A stretch of DNA of 7,750 bases from an uncultured Collinsella sp. (GTDB taxonomy: Bacteria; Actinomycetota; Coriobacteriia; Coriobacteriales; Coriobacteriaceae), in NCBI GenBank assembly GCA_902470895.1, contig CABRID010000094.1, forward strand, positions 1-7,750. Direction: 5' to 3'. This document shows, one piece after another, positions 1-5,003 of the stretch. Below the pieces are notes generated by a model. It made no database searches, had not been told where the DNA came from, and worked only from the letters and a program-made list of their open reading frames with translations. The position numbers and the translations under genes are program-made. Position 1 is the first letter of the stretch; every line of letters begins with the position of its first letter.

Positions 1-29
1 ACCTTCATTACTCCAACGACGAATTCTAG
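1..29 (+). CDS. C-terminal end of an upstream gene (partial)
   Basis: Reading codons from position 3 gives LHYSNDEF followed by a TAG stop at 27-29. The stop lies just before a strong inverted repeat (37-62), which is the usual arrangement at the end of a transcript. Only eight residues are visible, so no product can be named. The frame could be chance, and the call rests mainly on the terminator-like structure behind it. Confidence 0.4.
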
Positions 30-36
30 GCGGTGT

Positions 37-62
37 CCCCTCCCTTTCAAGAAAGGGAGGGG
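37..62 (+). terminator. 12-bp perfect hairpin after the upstream gene
   Basis: Bases 37-48 pair perfectly with 51-62 (arms CCCCTCCCTTTC and GAAAGGGAGGGG), leaving only AA between them; in RNA the innermost pair would open to form the loop. It begins 8 bases after the TAG at 27-29. No U-tract follows, because the 3' arm runs directly into a second palindrome at 62-79. It is probably a transcription end, and could serve as a bidirectional one in this convergent gap. Confidence 0.5.
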
Positions 63-79
63 GCGGGGCATGCCCCGCC
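62..79. repeat. 18-bp perfect palindrome abutting the first hairpin
   Basis: The sequence GGCGGGGCATGCCCCGCC reads the same on both strands. It shares one base with the 3' arm of the preceding hairpin and is followed by TCTT. It could be the second half of a tandem terminator, a protein-binding site, or part of a dispersed palindromic repeat. The sequence does not decide among these. Confidence 0.5.
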
Positions 80-205
80 TCTTACACCACATCTCTGCGC
101 GCTACCAGTTTCAAGTCGAGTTTTGCCGATTTCGACCAAGAAACGCTGCTACTAAAAAGGTGACAGTACTCATATTTGCCCTTTTTTGGCCACAAGCCCT
201 AAAAC
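80..205. other. Convergent intergenic stretch with an AT-richer block
   Basis: This stretch lies between the upstream gene end (29) and the end of the minus-strand gene (252). No open reading frame in it looks coding. Base composition falls well below the flanking genes, especially across 140-205, where runs such as CTAAAAAGG, CATATTTG and CCTTTTTTGG occur. A weak inverted repeat pairs GTCGA (115-119) with TCGAC (132-136). The stretch may be a remnant or a dispersed intergenic repeat; this could not be tested. Confidence 0.35.
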
Positions 206-253
206 AAGCCTCGCCAGGGTCGGGAAACGGGCCAAATGCCGGCCTCGAGGCTT
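206..253 (-). terminator. Probable terminator of the small minus-strand gene
   Basis: AAGCCTCG (206-213) and CGAGGCTT (246-253) form an 8-bp inverted repeat. Read on the minus strand, it starts inside the TAA stop codon (254-252) and is followed by GTTTTAG, a short T-rich run. The 32-base interior contains a smaller possible GGCC/GGCC stem, so the structure may be branched. The position is right for an intrinsic terminator, but the long loop lowers confidence. Confidence 0.4.
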
Positions 254-506
254 ATTCCACGGTGCCGTAGACGGCGCCCCAGCCGTGGGCGGCCAAGGCG
301 GAGTTGAGCTGGTCGCAAAGCGATTGGCGGTCGTAGTAGCCGGGCGGCAAAAGGTTGACGATTTCCATGAGGTCGGGCGCGAGGTCCAAGATCTCGGCCT
401 GCACGATGAGATCCAGGCGGTCGATGGCGCGGCGGTCATAAAACAGTCCGTCGACCAGGCGCTGCAGGTCGCCGAATTCCTCGGCCTGGAACGATCCGTA
501 CTCCAT
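252..506 (-). CDS. Conserved-looking 84-aa protein of unknown function
   Basis: I do not recognise a named family. The product is soluble and acidic, with no signal peptide, membrane segment or Cys-rich motif. The first 50 residues look helical and amphipathic (GDLQRLVDGLFYDRRAIDR), with a Leu/Ile/Asp-rich middle and a C-terminal section containing LLPPGYYDRQSL and HGWGAVYG. The start at 506 is chosen because AAGGAGG lies 4 bases upstream. A longer frame from 536 would bury that site and add ten residues of unconvincing sequence (MPVWGAQGGT). The gene is transcribed away from the aminotransferase and towards the upstream gene. A real gene is supported by the strong ribosome binding site, a sensible protein composition and the terminator-like repeat at its end. 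The PPGYYDRQSLC section looks like a small folded domain and might mediate protein binding, but that is a guess. Confidence 0.7.
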   Translation of the reverse strand: MEYGSFQAEEFGDLQRLVDGLFYDRRAIDRLDLIVQAEILDLAPDLMEIVNLLPPGYYDRQSLCDQLNSALAAHGWGAVYGTVE

Positions 507-510
507 AGTG

Positions 511-517
511 CCTCCTT
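511..517 (-). promoter_or_regulatory. Ribosome binding site AAGGAGG deciding the 506 start
   Basis: The minus strand reads AAGGAGG-CACT-ATG, a near-perfect anti-16S match 4 bases before the ATG at 506. It favours this start over the upstream in-frame ATG at 536. Confidence 0.7.
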
Positions 518-609
518 GGGCGCCCCACACCGGCATGCGCGGCGATGTCGTAATTCATTGCGATGGACTTAATCTATCACGGCTTCATACCGTTGCGGCA
601 GTGGCGGTC

Positions 610-615
610 TATACT
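610..615 (+). promoter_or_regulatory. -10-like TATACT box ahead of the aminotransferase
   Basis: TATACT lies 41 bases before the ATG at 657, giving an expected leader of about 35 bases. No good -35 hexamer sits at 16-18 bp spacing; TTCATA at 584-589 is 20 bp away. The box lies within a short inverted repeat, GTCTA (607-611) and TAGAC (616-620), which could be an operator. The same CTATACTT string recurs before tatA. Confidence 0.4.
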
Positions 616-656
616 TAGACGAACTGCAACGTCCCGCTTCGCGAAAGGTCGCACCC

Positions 657-1961
657 ATGCAGACGATCTACCAGAAGATGGAAACCACCGAACTCGATGC
701 CGCCATCGAGGCGCTCAAAGCCGAGGTCGCCGAGGTCAAGGCCAAGGGCCTGGCGCTCGACATGGCCCGCGGCAAGCCGTCGCCCTCCCAGGTGGACATC
801 TCTCGACCCATGCTCGATATCCTCAATGCCGATGCCGATCTGCACGACGGCAACGTCGACTGCTCCAACTACGGTTGCTTTGAGGGCATTCCCTCGGCAC
901 GCAAGCTGGCGGGGGAGTTCCTGGGTTGCCCCGCCGAGCAGACGCTCGTACTGGGTTCGTCGAGCCTGCTGATCGAGCACGATATCGCCGGTATGTTCTG
1001 GCGTTGCGGCTCATGTGGTAGCGACCCTTGGGAGGCTTACGAGGCCGCGCACGACGGCAAGAAGGTCAAGTTCCTGTGCCCGGTTCCCGGCTACGACCGC
1101 CACTTTGGCATCACCGCCGATCTGGGTATCGAGAACGTCCCCGTCGCGATGACCGACAACGGCCCCGACATGGACGAGGTCGAGCGCCTCGTCGCCGCCG
1201 ACGATTCCATCAAGGGCATCTGGTGCGTGCCCAAGTATTCCAACCCCACGGGCATCACCTTTAGCGAGGACACCGTGCGTCGCCTGGTCGAGATGCCCAC
1301 GGCCGCGCCCGATTTCCGCATCTTCTGGGACAACGCCTACTGTGTGCACGACCTGTACGACGAGACCGACGAGCTCGCCAACATCTTCGATCTTGCTCGC
1401 GCGGCGGGCACCGAGGACCGCGTGGTGGCCTTTGCCTCGACGTCCAAGATCACCTTCCCGGGCGCCGGCATCGGCTTTATCGGCGCGAGCCCCGCGGTTA
1501 TCGCGGAGTTCTCCAAGCGCCTGAAGGCCGGCCTCATCAGTGCCGACAAGCTCAACCAGCTGCGTCACGTGCGCTTCCTTCCCACCATCGAGGCGGTCAA
1601 GGAGCACATGAAAAAGCATGCCGAGTTCCTGCGCCCGCGCTTTGAGGCCGTCGAGCGCAAGCTCACCGAGGGTCTGGGCGAGACGGGCTGCGCCACCTGG
1701 ACGCACCCCCGCGGCGGCTACTTTGTAAGCTTCGATGGTCCCGAGGGCTCGGCCCAGAAGGTCGCCGCGCTCTGCGCCGACCTGGGCGTCAAGCTCACGC
1801 CGGCCGGTGCCACCTGGCCTTATGGCAAGGACCCGCGCGACACCAACATCCGCATCGCGCCGAGCTATCCCACGGTCGAGGACCTGGAGGCCGCGCTCGA
1901 TGTGCTGGTGCTGGCCGTTAAGCTTGTCGCTGCCGAGCTTGCGCGTGCCGAGCGCGCCTAA
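657..1961 (+). CDS. PLP-dependent class I aminotransferase, aspartate aminotransferase Ic type
   Basis: This 434-aa fold-type I PLP enzyme probably transfers the amino group between aspartate and 2-oxoglutarate in the cytosol. The PLP Schiff-base lysine is K264 in STSKITFPGAG. SNPTG (195-199) matches the cofactor-contacting NPxG motif. WDNAY (224-228) supplies the Asp and Tyr that hold the pyridine ring, and R399 in NIRIAPSYP is the expected substrate-carboxylate arginine. The N-terminal helix followed by ARGKPS (37-42) and the YGCFEGIPSAR stretch (72-82) resemble the actinobacterial Ic/AlaAT-like subgroup (Pfam aminotransferase class I-like) rather than classical AspC. Length is normal for that group. 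GAAAGG 8 bases upstream supports the start at 657; a second ATG at 678 has no comparable site. The family is secure. The substrate is inferred, and other amino donors, including alanine or aromatic amino acids, remain possible. It stands apart from the downstream operon, with a 51-base gap to the STAS gene. Confidence 0.93.
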   Translation: MQTIYQKMETTELDAAIEALKAEVAEVKAKGLALDMARGKPSPSQVDISRPMLDILNADADLHDGNVDCSNYGCFEGIPSARKLAGEFLGCPAEQTLVLGSSSLLIEHDIAGMFWRCGSCGSDPWEAYEAAHDGKKVKFLCPVPGYDRHFGITADLGIENVPVAMTDNGPDMDEVERLVAADDSIKGIWCVPKYSNPTGITFSEDTVRRLVEMPTAAPDFRIFWDNAYCVHDLYDETDELANIFDLARAAGTEDRVVAFASTSKITFPGAGIGFIGASPAVIAEFSKRLKAGLISADKLNQLRHVRFLPTIEAVKEHMKKHAEFLRPRFEAVERKLTEGLGETGCATWTHPRGGYFVSFDGPEGSAQKVAALCADLGVKLTPAGATWPYGKDPRDTNIRIAPSYPTVEDLEAALDVLVLAVKLVAAELARAERA

Positions 1962-2012
1962 CGCGCGGCTTCCCGTACTATCCGCACTTTCGATACACAA
2001 AGGAGCGTATAC

Positions 2013-2327
2013 ATGGATTTGGGTATTTCCACCAACCCCACGCCAGAGCTCTACACCATTAAGGTAACCGGCGAGATCGATATCTCTAACGCCGATAGCC
2101 TGCGCAATGCCATCGACCTGGCGCTCGAGCAGCCCACTGAGGCCGTTGAGCTCGATTTTGCCCAGGTGAGCTACATCGATTCGACGGGCATTGGCGTGCT
2201 CGTGGGCGCCGCGCACCACGCGGTCGACCACGGCAAGCGCTTTAGCTGCACCAATGTGCAGCCCCCGGTGATGCGCGTGGTTCAGCTGTTGGGTGTCGAC
2301 CAGGAGATTTCGATCACCGCTGCATAA
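2013..2327 (+). CDS. STAS-domain anti-sigma factor antagonist (SpoIIAA/RsbV-like)
   Basis: This 104-aa protein is a single STAS domain. A beta-strand start (YTIKVTGEIDISNADSL, about 14-30) leads to the diagnostic loop YIDSTGIGVL (54-63). S57 in DSTG is the serine that a partner kinase phosphorylates in SpoIIAA and RsbV. Unphosphorylated antagonists bind the anti-sigma kinase and free its sigma factor. The C-terminal half (CTNVQPPVMRVVQLLGV) fits the remaining strand-helix pattern. AAAGGAG 7 bases before the ATG sets the start. Unlike spoIIA or rsb operons, no kinase (SpoIIAB/RsbW) or sigma factor gene is adjacent, so its partner must be elsewhere if it works by partner switching. It could be cotranscribed with the aminotransferase 51 bases upstream, or use its own start (TACTAT at 1976-1981 is a weak -10 candidate). 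The family is sure; the regulated pathway is unknown. Confidence 0.92.
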   Translation: MDLGISTNPTPELYTIKVTGEIDISNADSLRNAIDLALEQPTEAVELDFAQVSYIDSTGIGVLVGAAHHAVDHGKRFSCTNVQPPVMRVVQLLGVDQEISITAA

Positions 2328-2331
2328 TCTT

Positions 2332-2360
2332 TGCCCCCAAAAGGGCATGCCGTTTGGCAT
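2332..2360 (+). terminator. Two small hairpins after the STAS gene
   Basis: TGCCC (2332-2336) pairs with GGGCA (2343-2347), and ATGCC (2347-2351) pairs with GGCAT (2356-2360) across a GTTT loop. They share one base and start 4 bases past the TAA at 2325-2327. The downstream ATATGTTTGTG is only mildly T-rich. This would be a weak terminator or attenuator. Confidence 0.35.
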
Positions 2361-2371
2361 ATGTTTGTGAT

Positions 2372-2399
2372 GCGCTCGGACGTTTTGGCGTCCGGGCGC
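2372..2399 (+). promoter_or_regulatory. 11-bp GC-rich hairpin abutting the tat promoter box
   Basis: Bases 2372-2382 pair with 2389-2399 (GCGC, one T-G wobble, then CGGACG) around a TTTTGG loop. It ends directly at TATACT (2400-2405), so it covers the place of a -35 element. It could terminate upstream transcripts, with TATACTT as a poor U-tract, or act as an operator for the tat operon. Confidence 0.4.
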
Positions 2400-2405
2400 T
2401 ATACT
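2400..2405 (+). promoter_or_regulatory. -10-like TATACT box ahead of tatA
   Basis: TATACT here sits in CTATACTT, the same context as the box at 610-615. Transcription would start near 2412, giving a leader of about 70 bases to the GTG at 2481. No recognisable -35 hexamer precedes it at normal spacing, because that place is taken by the hairpin at 2372-2399. It is the likeliest promoter of the tatA-tatC-hypA block. Confidence 0.4.
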
Positions 2406-2470
2406 TGACCGAATGAATAGACGAGTTCCGGCCGAATGGCGCGGTGCGGGCTCGACTCACATCGAGCCTT

Positions 2471-2475
2471 GGAGG
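2471..2475 (+). promoter_or_regulatory. Ribosome binding site GGAGG deciding the GTG start of tatA
   Basis: GGAGG lies 5 bases before GTG at 2481. This in-frame GTG gives the protein the canonical MFGIGEGEL start of Tat subunits. The longer frame from ATG 2436 would add 15 residues that match nothing in the family. Confidence 0.7.
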
Positions 2476-2480
2476 TATGT

Positions 2481-3056
2481 GTGTTTGGTATTGGAGAGGG
2501 TGAGCTCGCGATCATCGTGGTCTTCGGCTTTTTGCTGTTTGGCCCGGATAAGCTCCCACAGATGGGCCGCACGATCGGCCGTGCCATCCGTCAGTTCCGC
2601 GAGACGCAGGAAAAGATGACGGCCGTTGTTCAGTCCGAGATTATCGATCCGGTGAGCGAGGCCGCTTCGGCACCGGTCAAGCCCAAGAAGACTGCCGTCG
2701 ATGACGATTCCGATGCGGACGAGGATGCCGCCGAGACGGCAGCGCCCGCCAAGAAGGAGACCTTTGCCGAGCGCCGTGCCCGCCTTGCTGCCGAGAAGGC
2801 TGCGAGCGAGGGTGCCGCCGAGGGCGAGGGTGCTGCTGAGGAGTCCGAGGCCGAGGGCGCCGACGCCGGGTCTGCCGATGCCGCCGTCGAGTCCGAGCCT
2901 GCTGCAGAGCCGGAGCCGGAGCCGGCAGAGCCCACGACGGCCGACCTCTATGCCCGTCGTCCCCGCAAGCGCAAGGCCGTCGTCGACCAGCTCGCCCGCG
3001 AGCTCGAGGCCGAGGACGATGCCGCAGCCGCTGCCCCGAAGGGAGGCGATGAGTAA
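2481..3056 (+). CDS. tatA: Twin-arginine translocase TatA/TatB family subunit with long acidic tail
   Basis: This 191-aa protein is a single-span subunit of the Tat system, which moves folded, often cofactor-loaded proteins across the cytoplasmic membrane. A short N-terminal transmembrane helix (about 8-20) is followed by the hinge FGPDKLP (20-26) and an amphipathic helix GRTIGRAIRQF (29-39), the standard TatA/B layout. The acidic residue E8 in MFGIGEGEL sits where TatB has its conserved glutamate, while FGPDKLP also resembles Gram-positive TatA, so the subtype is uncertain. Residues 60-155 form a low-complexity Ala/Glu/Asp-rich region including EPEPEPAEP. A basic patch, RRPRKRK (159-165), and a final helix follow. 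TatA is usually 60-90 aa and TatB about 170, so length favours TatB or a dual-role protein. Its stop codon overlaps the tatC start by one base. The symbol is assigned for the family; tatB is equally defensible. Confidence 0.88.
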   Translation: MFGIGEGELAIIVVFGFLLFGPDKLPQMGRTIGRAIRQFRETQEKMTAVVQSEIIDPVSEAASAPVKPKKTAVDDDSDADEDAAETAAPAKKETFAERRARLAAEKAASEGAAEGEGAAEESEAEGADAGSADAAVESEPAAEPEPEPAEPTTADLYARRPRKRKAVVDQLARELEAEDDAAAAAPKGGDE

Positions 3057-3847
3057 TGCCTATCGGACCTGCGCGAATGCCGCTCTTCGATCACCTGGGA
3101 GAGCTCCGTCGCCGCCTGACCATCGTGGTCGTCTCGGTGTTTGCCGCAGCTATCGTGCTGTATTTCGCCACGCCCGTGGTGCTCGATATCTTGGAAGACC
3201 CCATTCGCTCCTTTGTGCCAGATGGTAAGTTCTACATCACCACCACGCTCGGCGGCTTCGGCTTGCGCTTCTCGCTGGCCATCAAGATGGCCGTGGTCAT
3301 GTGCACGCCCATGATCATCTGGCAGATTCTGGCGTTTTTCCTGCCGGCGCTTCGCCCCAACGAACGCAAGTGGGTCGTGCCCACGGTGCTCGCCTCGACG
3401 GTGCTGTTCTTCCTGGGCGCCATCTTTTGCTACTTCATCATCATCCCTGCGGGCTTTGAGTGGCTCATCGGCGAGACCTCGGCCGTCGCTACGGCGCTGC
3501 CCGATCTGGAGAACTACGTCAACATGGAGCTGCTCTTTATGATCGGCTTTGGCGTGGCGTTTGAGCTGCCGCTCATCATCTTTTACCTGTCCGTTTTCCA
3601 CATCGTGTCCTACGCGGCCTTCCGCAGCGCCTGGCGTTACGTATACGTTGGCCTGCTCGTGGGTTCGGCTGTGATCACGCCCGACGGCTCGCCCGTCACC
3701 CTGGGCCTTATGTACGGCGCCCTGCTCTCGCTCTACGAGATTTCGCTTGCCATCGCCCGTGTGGTCATTACCGCGCGCGAGGGCAAGGAGGGCTTGTTCG
3801 TGAGTCGTCTGGACCTGTTCTCGGACGATGAGGACGACGAGGAGTAA
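3056..3847 (+). CDS. tatC: Sec-independent protein translocase TatC
   Basis: This 263-aa polytopic membrane protein is the Tat receptor that binds twin-arginine signal peptides. The cytoplasmic N-terminus carries the hallmark HLGELRRRL (13-21). Hydrophobic spans fall near 22-40, 72-97, 107-131, 156-178, 193-208 and 213-232, giving the expected six. E103 in LRPNER corresponds to the signal-peptide-contact glutamate of E. coli TatC, and E170 in VAFELP to its conserved membrane glutamate. ITPDGSP (207-213) matches the conserved ITPPD-type loop. The C-terminus is very acidic (FSDDEDDEE). Translation starts at the ATG of TAATG, overlapping the tatA stop by one base, with GGGAGG 9 bases upstream; this indicates coupled translation. 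A second Met at residue 8 would give the shorter MPLFDHLGEL start, but it lacks a ribosome binding site. Confidence 0.96.
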   Translation: MPIGPARMPLFDHLGELRRRLTIVVVSVFAAAIVLYFATPVVLDILEDPIRSFVPDGKFYITTTLGGFGLRFSLAIKMAVVMCTPMIIWQILAFFLPALRPNERKWVVPTVLASTVLFFLGAIFCYFIIIPAGFEWLIGETSAVATALPDLENYVNMELLFMIGFGVAFELPLIIFYLSVFHIVSYAAFRSAWRYVYVGLLVGSAVITPDGSPVTLGLMYGALLSLYEISLAIARVVITAREGKEGLFVSRLDLFSDDEDDEE

Positions 3848-3853
3848 ATCGGT

Positions 3854-4210
3854 ATGCACGAGGTTGGCATTGTCAACGGCATACTCGATACAGTGATTCG
3901 CGCGGCGCGTGGGGCGGGGGCCTCGCGCGCCGTTTTGGTTACGCTACGTATCGGGGATATGACCGAGGTCGTGCGCGAGGCGCTCGACTTTGCCTGGGAG
4001 ACGTTTCGCGACGAGGACCCGCTCACGCAAGGCTGCGAGCTCGCCGTGGAGGAGATTCATCCGCAAAGCGAGTGTCTGGACTGCGGCGAGGTCTTCGACC
4101 ACGACCGCTTTCATTGTCGCTGCCCGCAGTGCGGCGGCGCCAACGTGCGCCTGCTGCACGGCCGCGAGCTCGACATCGCAAGTATCGAAATCGAGACCCC
4201 CGACGATTAG
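3854..4210 (+). CDS. hypA: Hydrogenase maturation nickel metallochaperone HypA
   Basis: HypA delivers nickel, together with HypB, to the large subunit of [NiFe]-hydrogenase in the cytoplasm; in some bacteria it also serves urease. The 118-aa length is typical. The start MHE supplies His2 and Glu3, the N-terminal nickel site. A structural zinc site is formed by two CxxC pairs, C74/C77 and C90/C93, within CLDCGEVF and CRCPQCGG; C88 is an extra cysteine. LRIGDMTEVVREAL (31-44) is a typical HypA core segment. GAGGAG at the end of tatC lies 9 bases before the ATG, and the gap from tatC is only 6 bases, so cotranscription with tatAC is very likely. No hydrogenase structural gene or hypCDEF lies in the window, so the target enzyme must be encoded elsewhere. 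Confidence 0.95.
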   Translation: MHEVGIVNGILDTVIRAARGAGASRAVLVTLRIGDMTEVVREALDFAWETFRDEDPLTQGCELAVEEIHPQSECLDCGEVFDHDRFHCRCPQCGGANVRLLHGRELDIASIEIETPDD

Positions 4211-4234
4211 CTCGCCGGCCACCTGGGGACGGGG

Positions 4235-4240
4235 TATAAA
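4235..4240 (+). promoter_or_regulatory. Possible -10 box TATAAA between hypA and hypB
   Basis: TATAAA occurs in the 55-base hypA-hypB gap, 26 bases before the hypB ATG. No -35 hexamer is visible at proper spacing; the preceding bases are the G-rich ACCTGGGGACGGGG. It might give hypB-topA an extra internal promoter, or it might be chance. Confidence 0.25.
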
Positions 4241-4250
4241 GGGGCCAAAG

Positions 4251-4257
4251 TAAGGAG
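4251..4257 (+). promoter_or_regulatory. Ribosome binding site TAAGGAG deciding the hypB start
   Basis: AAGGAG ends at 4257, 8 bases before ATG at 4266. An in-frame GTG at 4257 would overlap this site and is therefore rejected as the start. Confidence 0.7.
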
Positions 4258-4265
4258 TGCCGAGT

Positions 4266-4949
4266 ATGGCTGAGAAAACGATTGATATCGCGTCGCCGAT
4301 TCTGTCGCGCAATGAGCGCCTGGCAGATCAACTGCGTCAGCGATTTAAAGAGACAAACACCTATGTGATTAACGTCTTGTCGAGCCCCGGCTCGGGCAAG
4401 ACCACCACGATCCTGGGCACCAACGAGCGCCTGCGCGACAAGGCCGGCCTGCGTTGCGCCGTCATCGAGGGCGATATCGCCTCGGACGTCGACGCCATCA
4501 CCATGAAGGAAGCCGGCATGCCCGCCATCCAGATCAACACGGGCGGCCTGTGCCACCTCGAGGGCAACATGATCATGGAGGCCGTCGACGCCTTCGACCA
4601 GGCGGTGGGTCTGGAAAACATCGACGTCATCTTTATCGAAAACGTGGGTAACCTGGTCTGCCCAGTCGACTTTGACCTGGGCGAGAACCTGTCCATCATG
4701 ATCCTCTCGGTGCCCGAGGGAGACGACAAGCCCATCAAGTACCCGGGTATCTTCCAGCACGCCGGCGCACAGCTGCTCAACAAGGTCGACGTGGCTCCGG
4801 CTTTCGATTTTGACATGGATAGGTATACTAAGACACTCGATGACCTCAATCCGCAGGCGCCGCGGTTTGCCGTGAGCGCGCGCAAGGGCGAGGGCATGGA
4901 TGCCTGGTGCGATTGGCTCATCGGGCAGATTGAGCAAGCAAGGGCGTAA
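4266..4949 (+). CDS. hypB: Hydrogenase nickel incorporation GTPase HypB
   Basis: HypB is a SIMIBI-class GTPase that works with HypA to load nickel into [NiFe]-hydrogenase. The P-loop is SSPGSGKTTT (39-48). EGD (68-70) is the switch region, IENVGNLVCP (124-133) the Walker B/switch segment, NKVD (172-175) the guanine-specificity motif and SARKGEG (204-210) the G5 region. Metal-binding C96 and H97 lie in GGLCHLEGN, and C132 in VCPVDF; these match the metal site at the dimer interface of the G domain. The 227-aa protein lacks both the N-terminal CxxCGC nickel site of E. coli HypB and any histidine-rich stretch, so it is the minimal form, without nickel storage. It follows hypA by 55 bases and precedes topA by 54 bases on the same strand. 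Confidence 0.96.
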   Translation: MAEKTIDIASPILSRNERLADQLRQRFKETNTYVINVLSSPGSGKTTTILGTNERLRDKAGLRCAVIEGDIASDVDAITMKEAGMPAIQINTGGLCHLEGNMIMEAVDAFDQAVGLENIDVIFIENVGNLVCPVDFDLGENLSIMILSVPEGDDKPIKYPGIFQHAGAQLLNKVDVAPAFDFDMDRYTKTLDDLNPQAPRFAVSARKGEGMDAWCDWLIGQIEQARA

Positions 4950-4992
4950 GTCGGCCGCCATACGGGCGGGCGTAGCCGCAGAGATACGAGAT

Positions 4993-4997
4993 AGGAG
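4993..4997 (+). promoter_or_regulatory. Ribosome binding site AGGAG deciding the TTG start of topA
   Basis: AGGAG ends 6 bases before TTG at 5004. The resulting N-terminus, MKLIIAEKND, is exactly the Toprim beginning expected of a type IA topoisomerase, so the rare TTG start is well supported. Confidence 0.75.
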
Positions 4998-5003
4998 CCT
5001 CTT

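Noticed and set aside
186..572. A 128-codon plus-strand frame over the small minus-strand gene
   Set aside because: It has no convincing ribosome binding site and low-complexity composition. The minus-strand frame has a near-perfect site and a more protein-like sequence.
1952..1966. GCGCG/CGCGC hairpin at the end of the aminotransferase gene as a terminator
   Set aside because: The stem is only 5 bp, overlaps the stop codon and has no T-run after it; such matches are frequent by chance in GC-rich DNA.
1011..2360. A 449-codon open frame on the minus strand
   Set aside because: It is antisense to the aminotransferase and STAS genes and has the same mirror-frame composition, without a ribosome binding site or motif.
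2436..2480. N-terminal extension of tatA from ATG 2436
   Set aside because: The added 15 residues do not fit the family, and the GGAGG site with GTG at 2481 gives the canonical Tat start.
2801..2935. Repeats in the Ala/Glu-rich tail of tatA as a DNA repeat element
   Set aside because: The repetition comes from recurring GCC and GAG codons in a low-complexity protein segment and has no fixed unit at the DNA level.
2701..3228. A 175-codon plus-strand frame in the tatA tail region
   Set aside because: It is a Pro/Arg/Ser-rich shadow of the acidic tail of tatA running into tatC, with no motifs.
2948..3859. A 303-codon open frame on the minus strand opposite tatC
   Set aside because: It is rich in His, Arg, Asp and Gln, as expected from reverse-reading hydrophobic codons. 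TatC on the plus strand explains the region fully.
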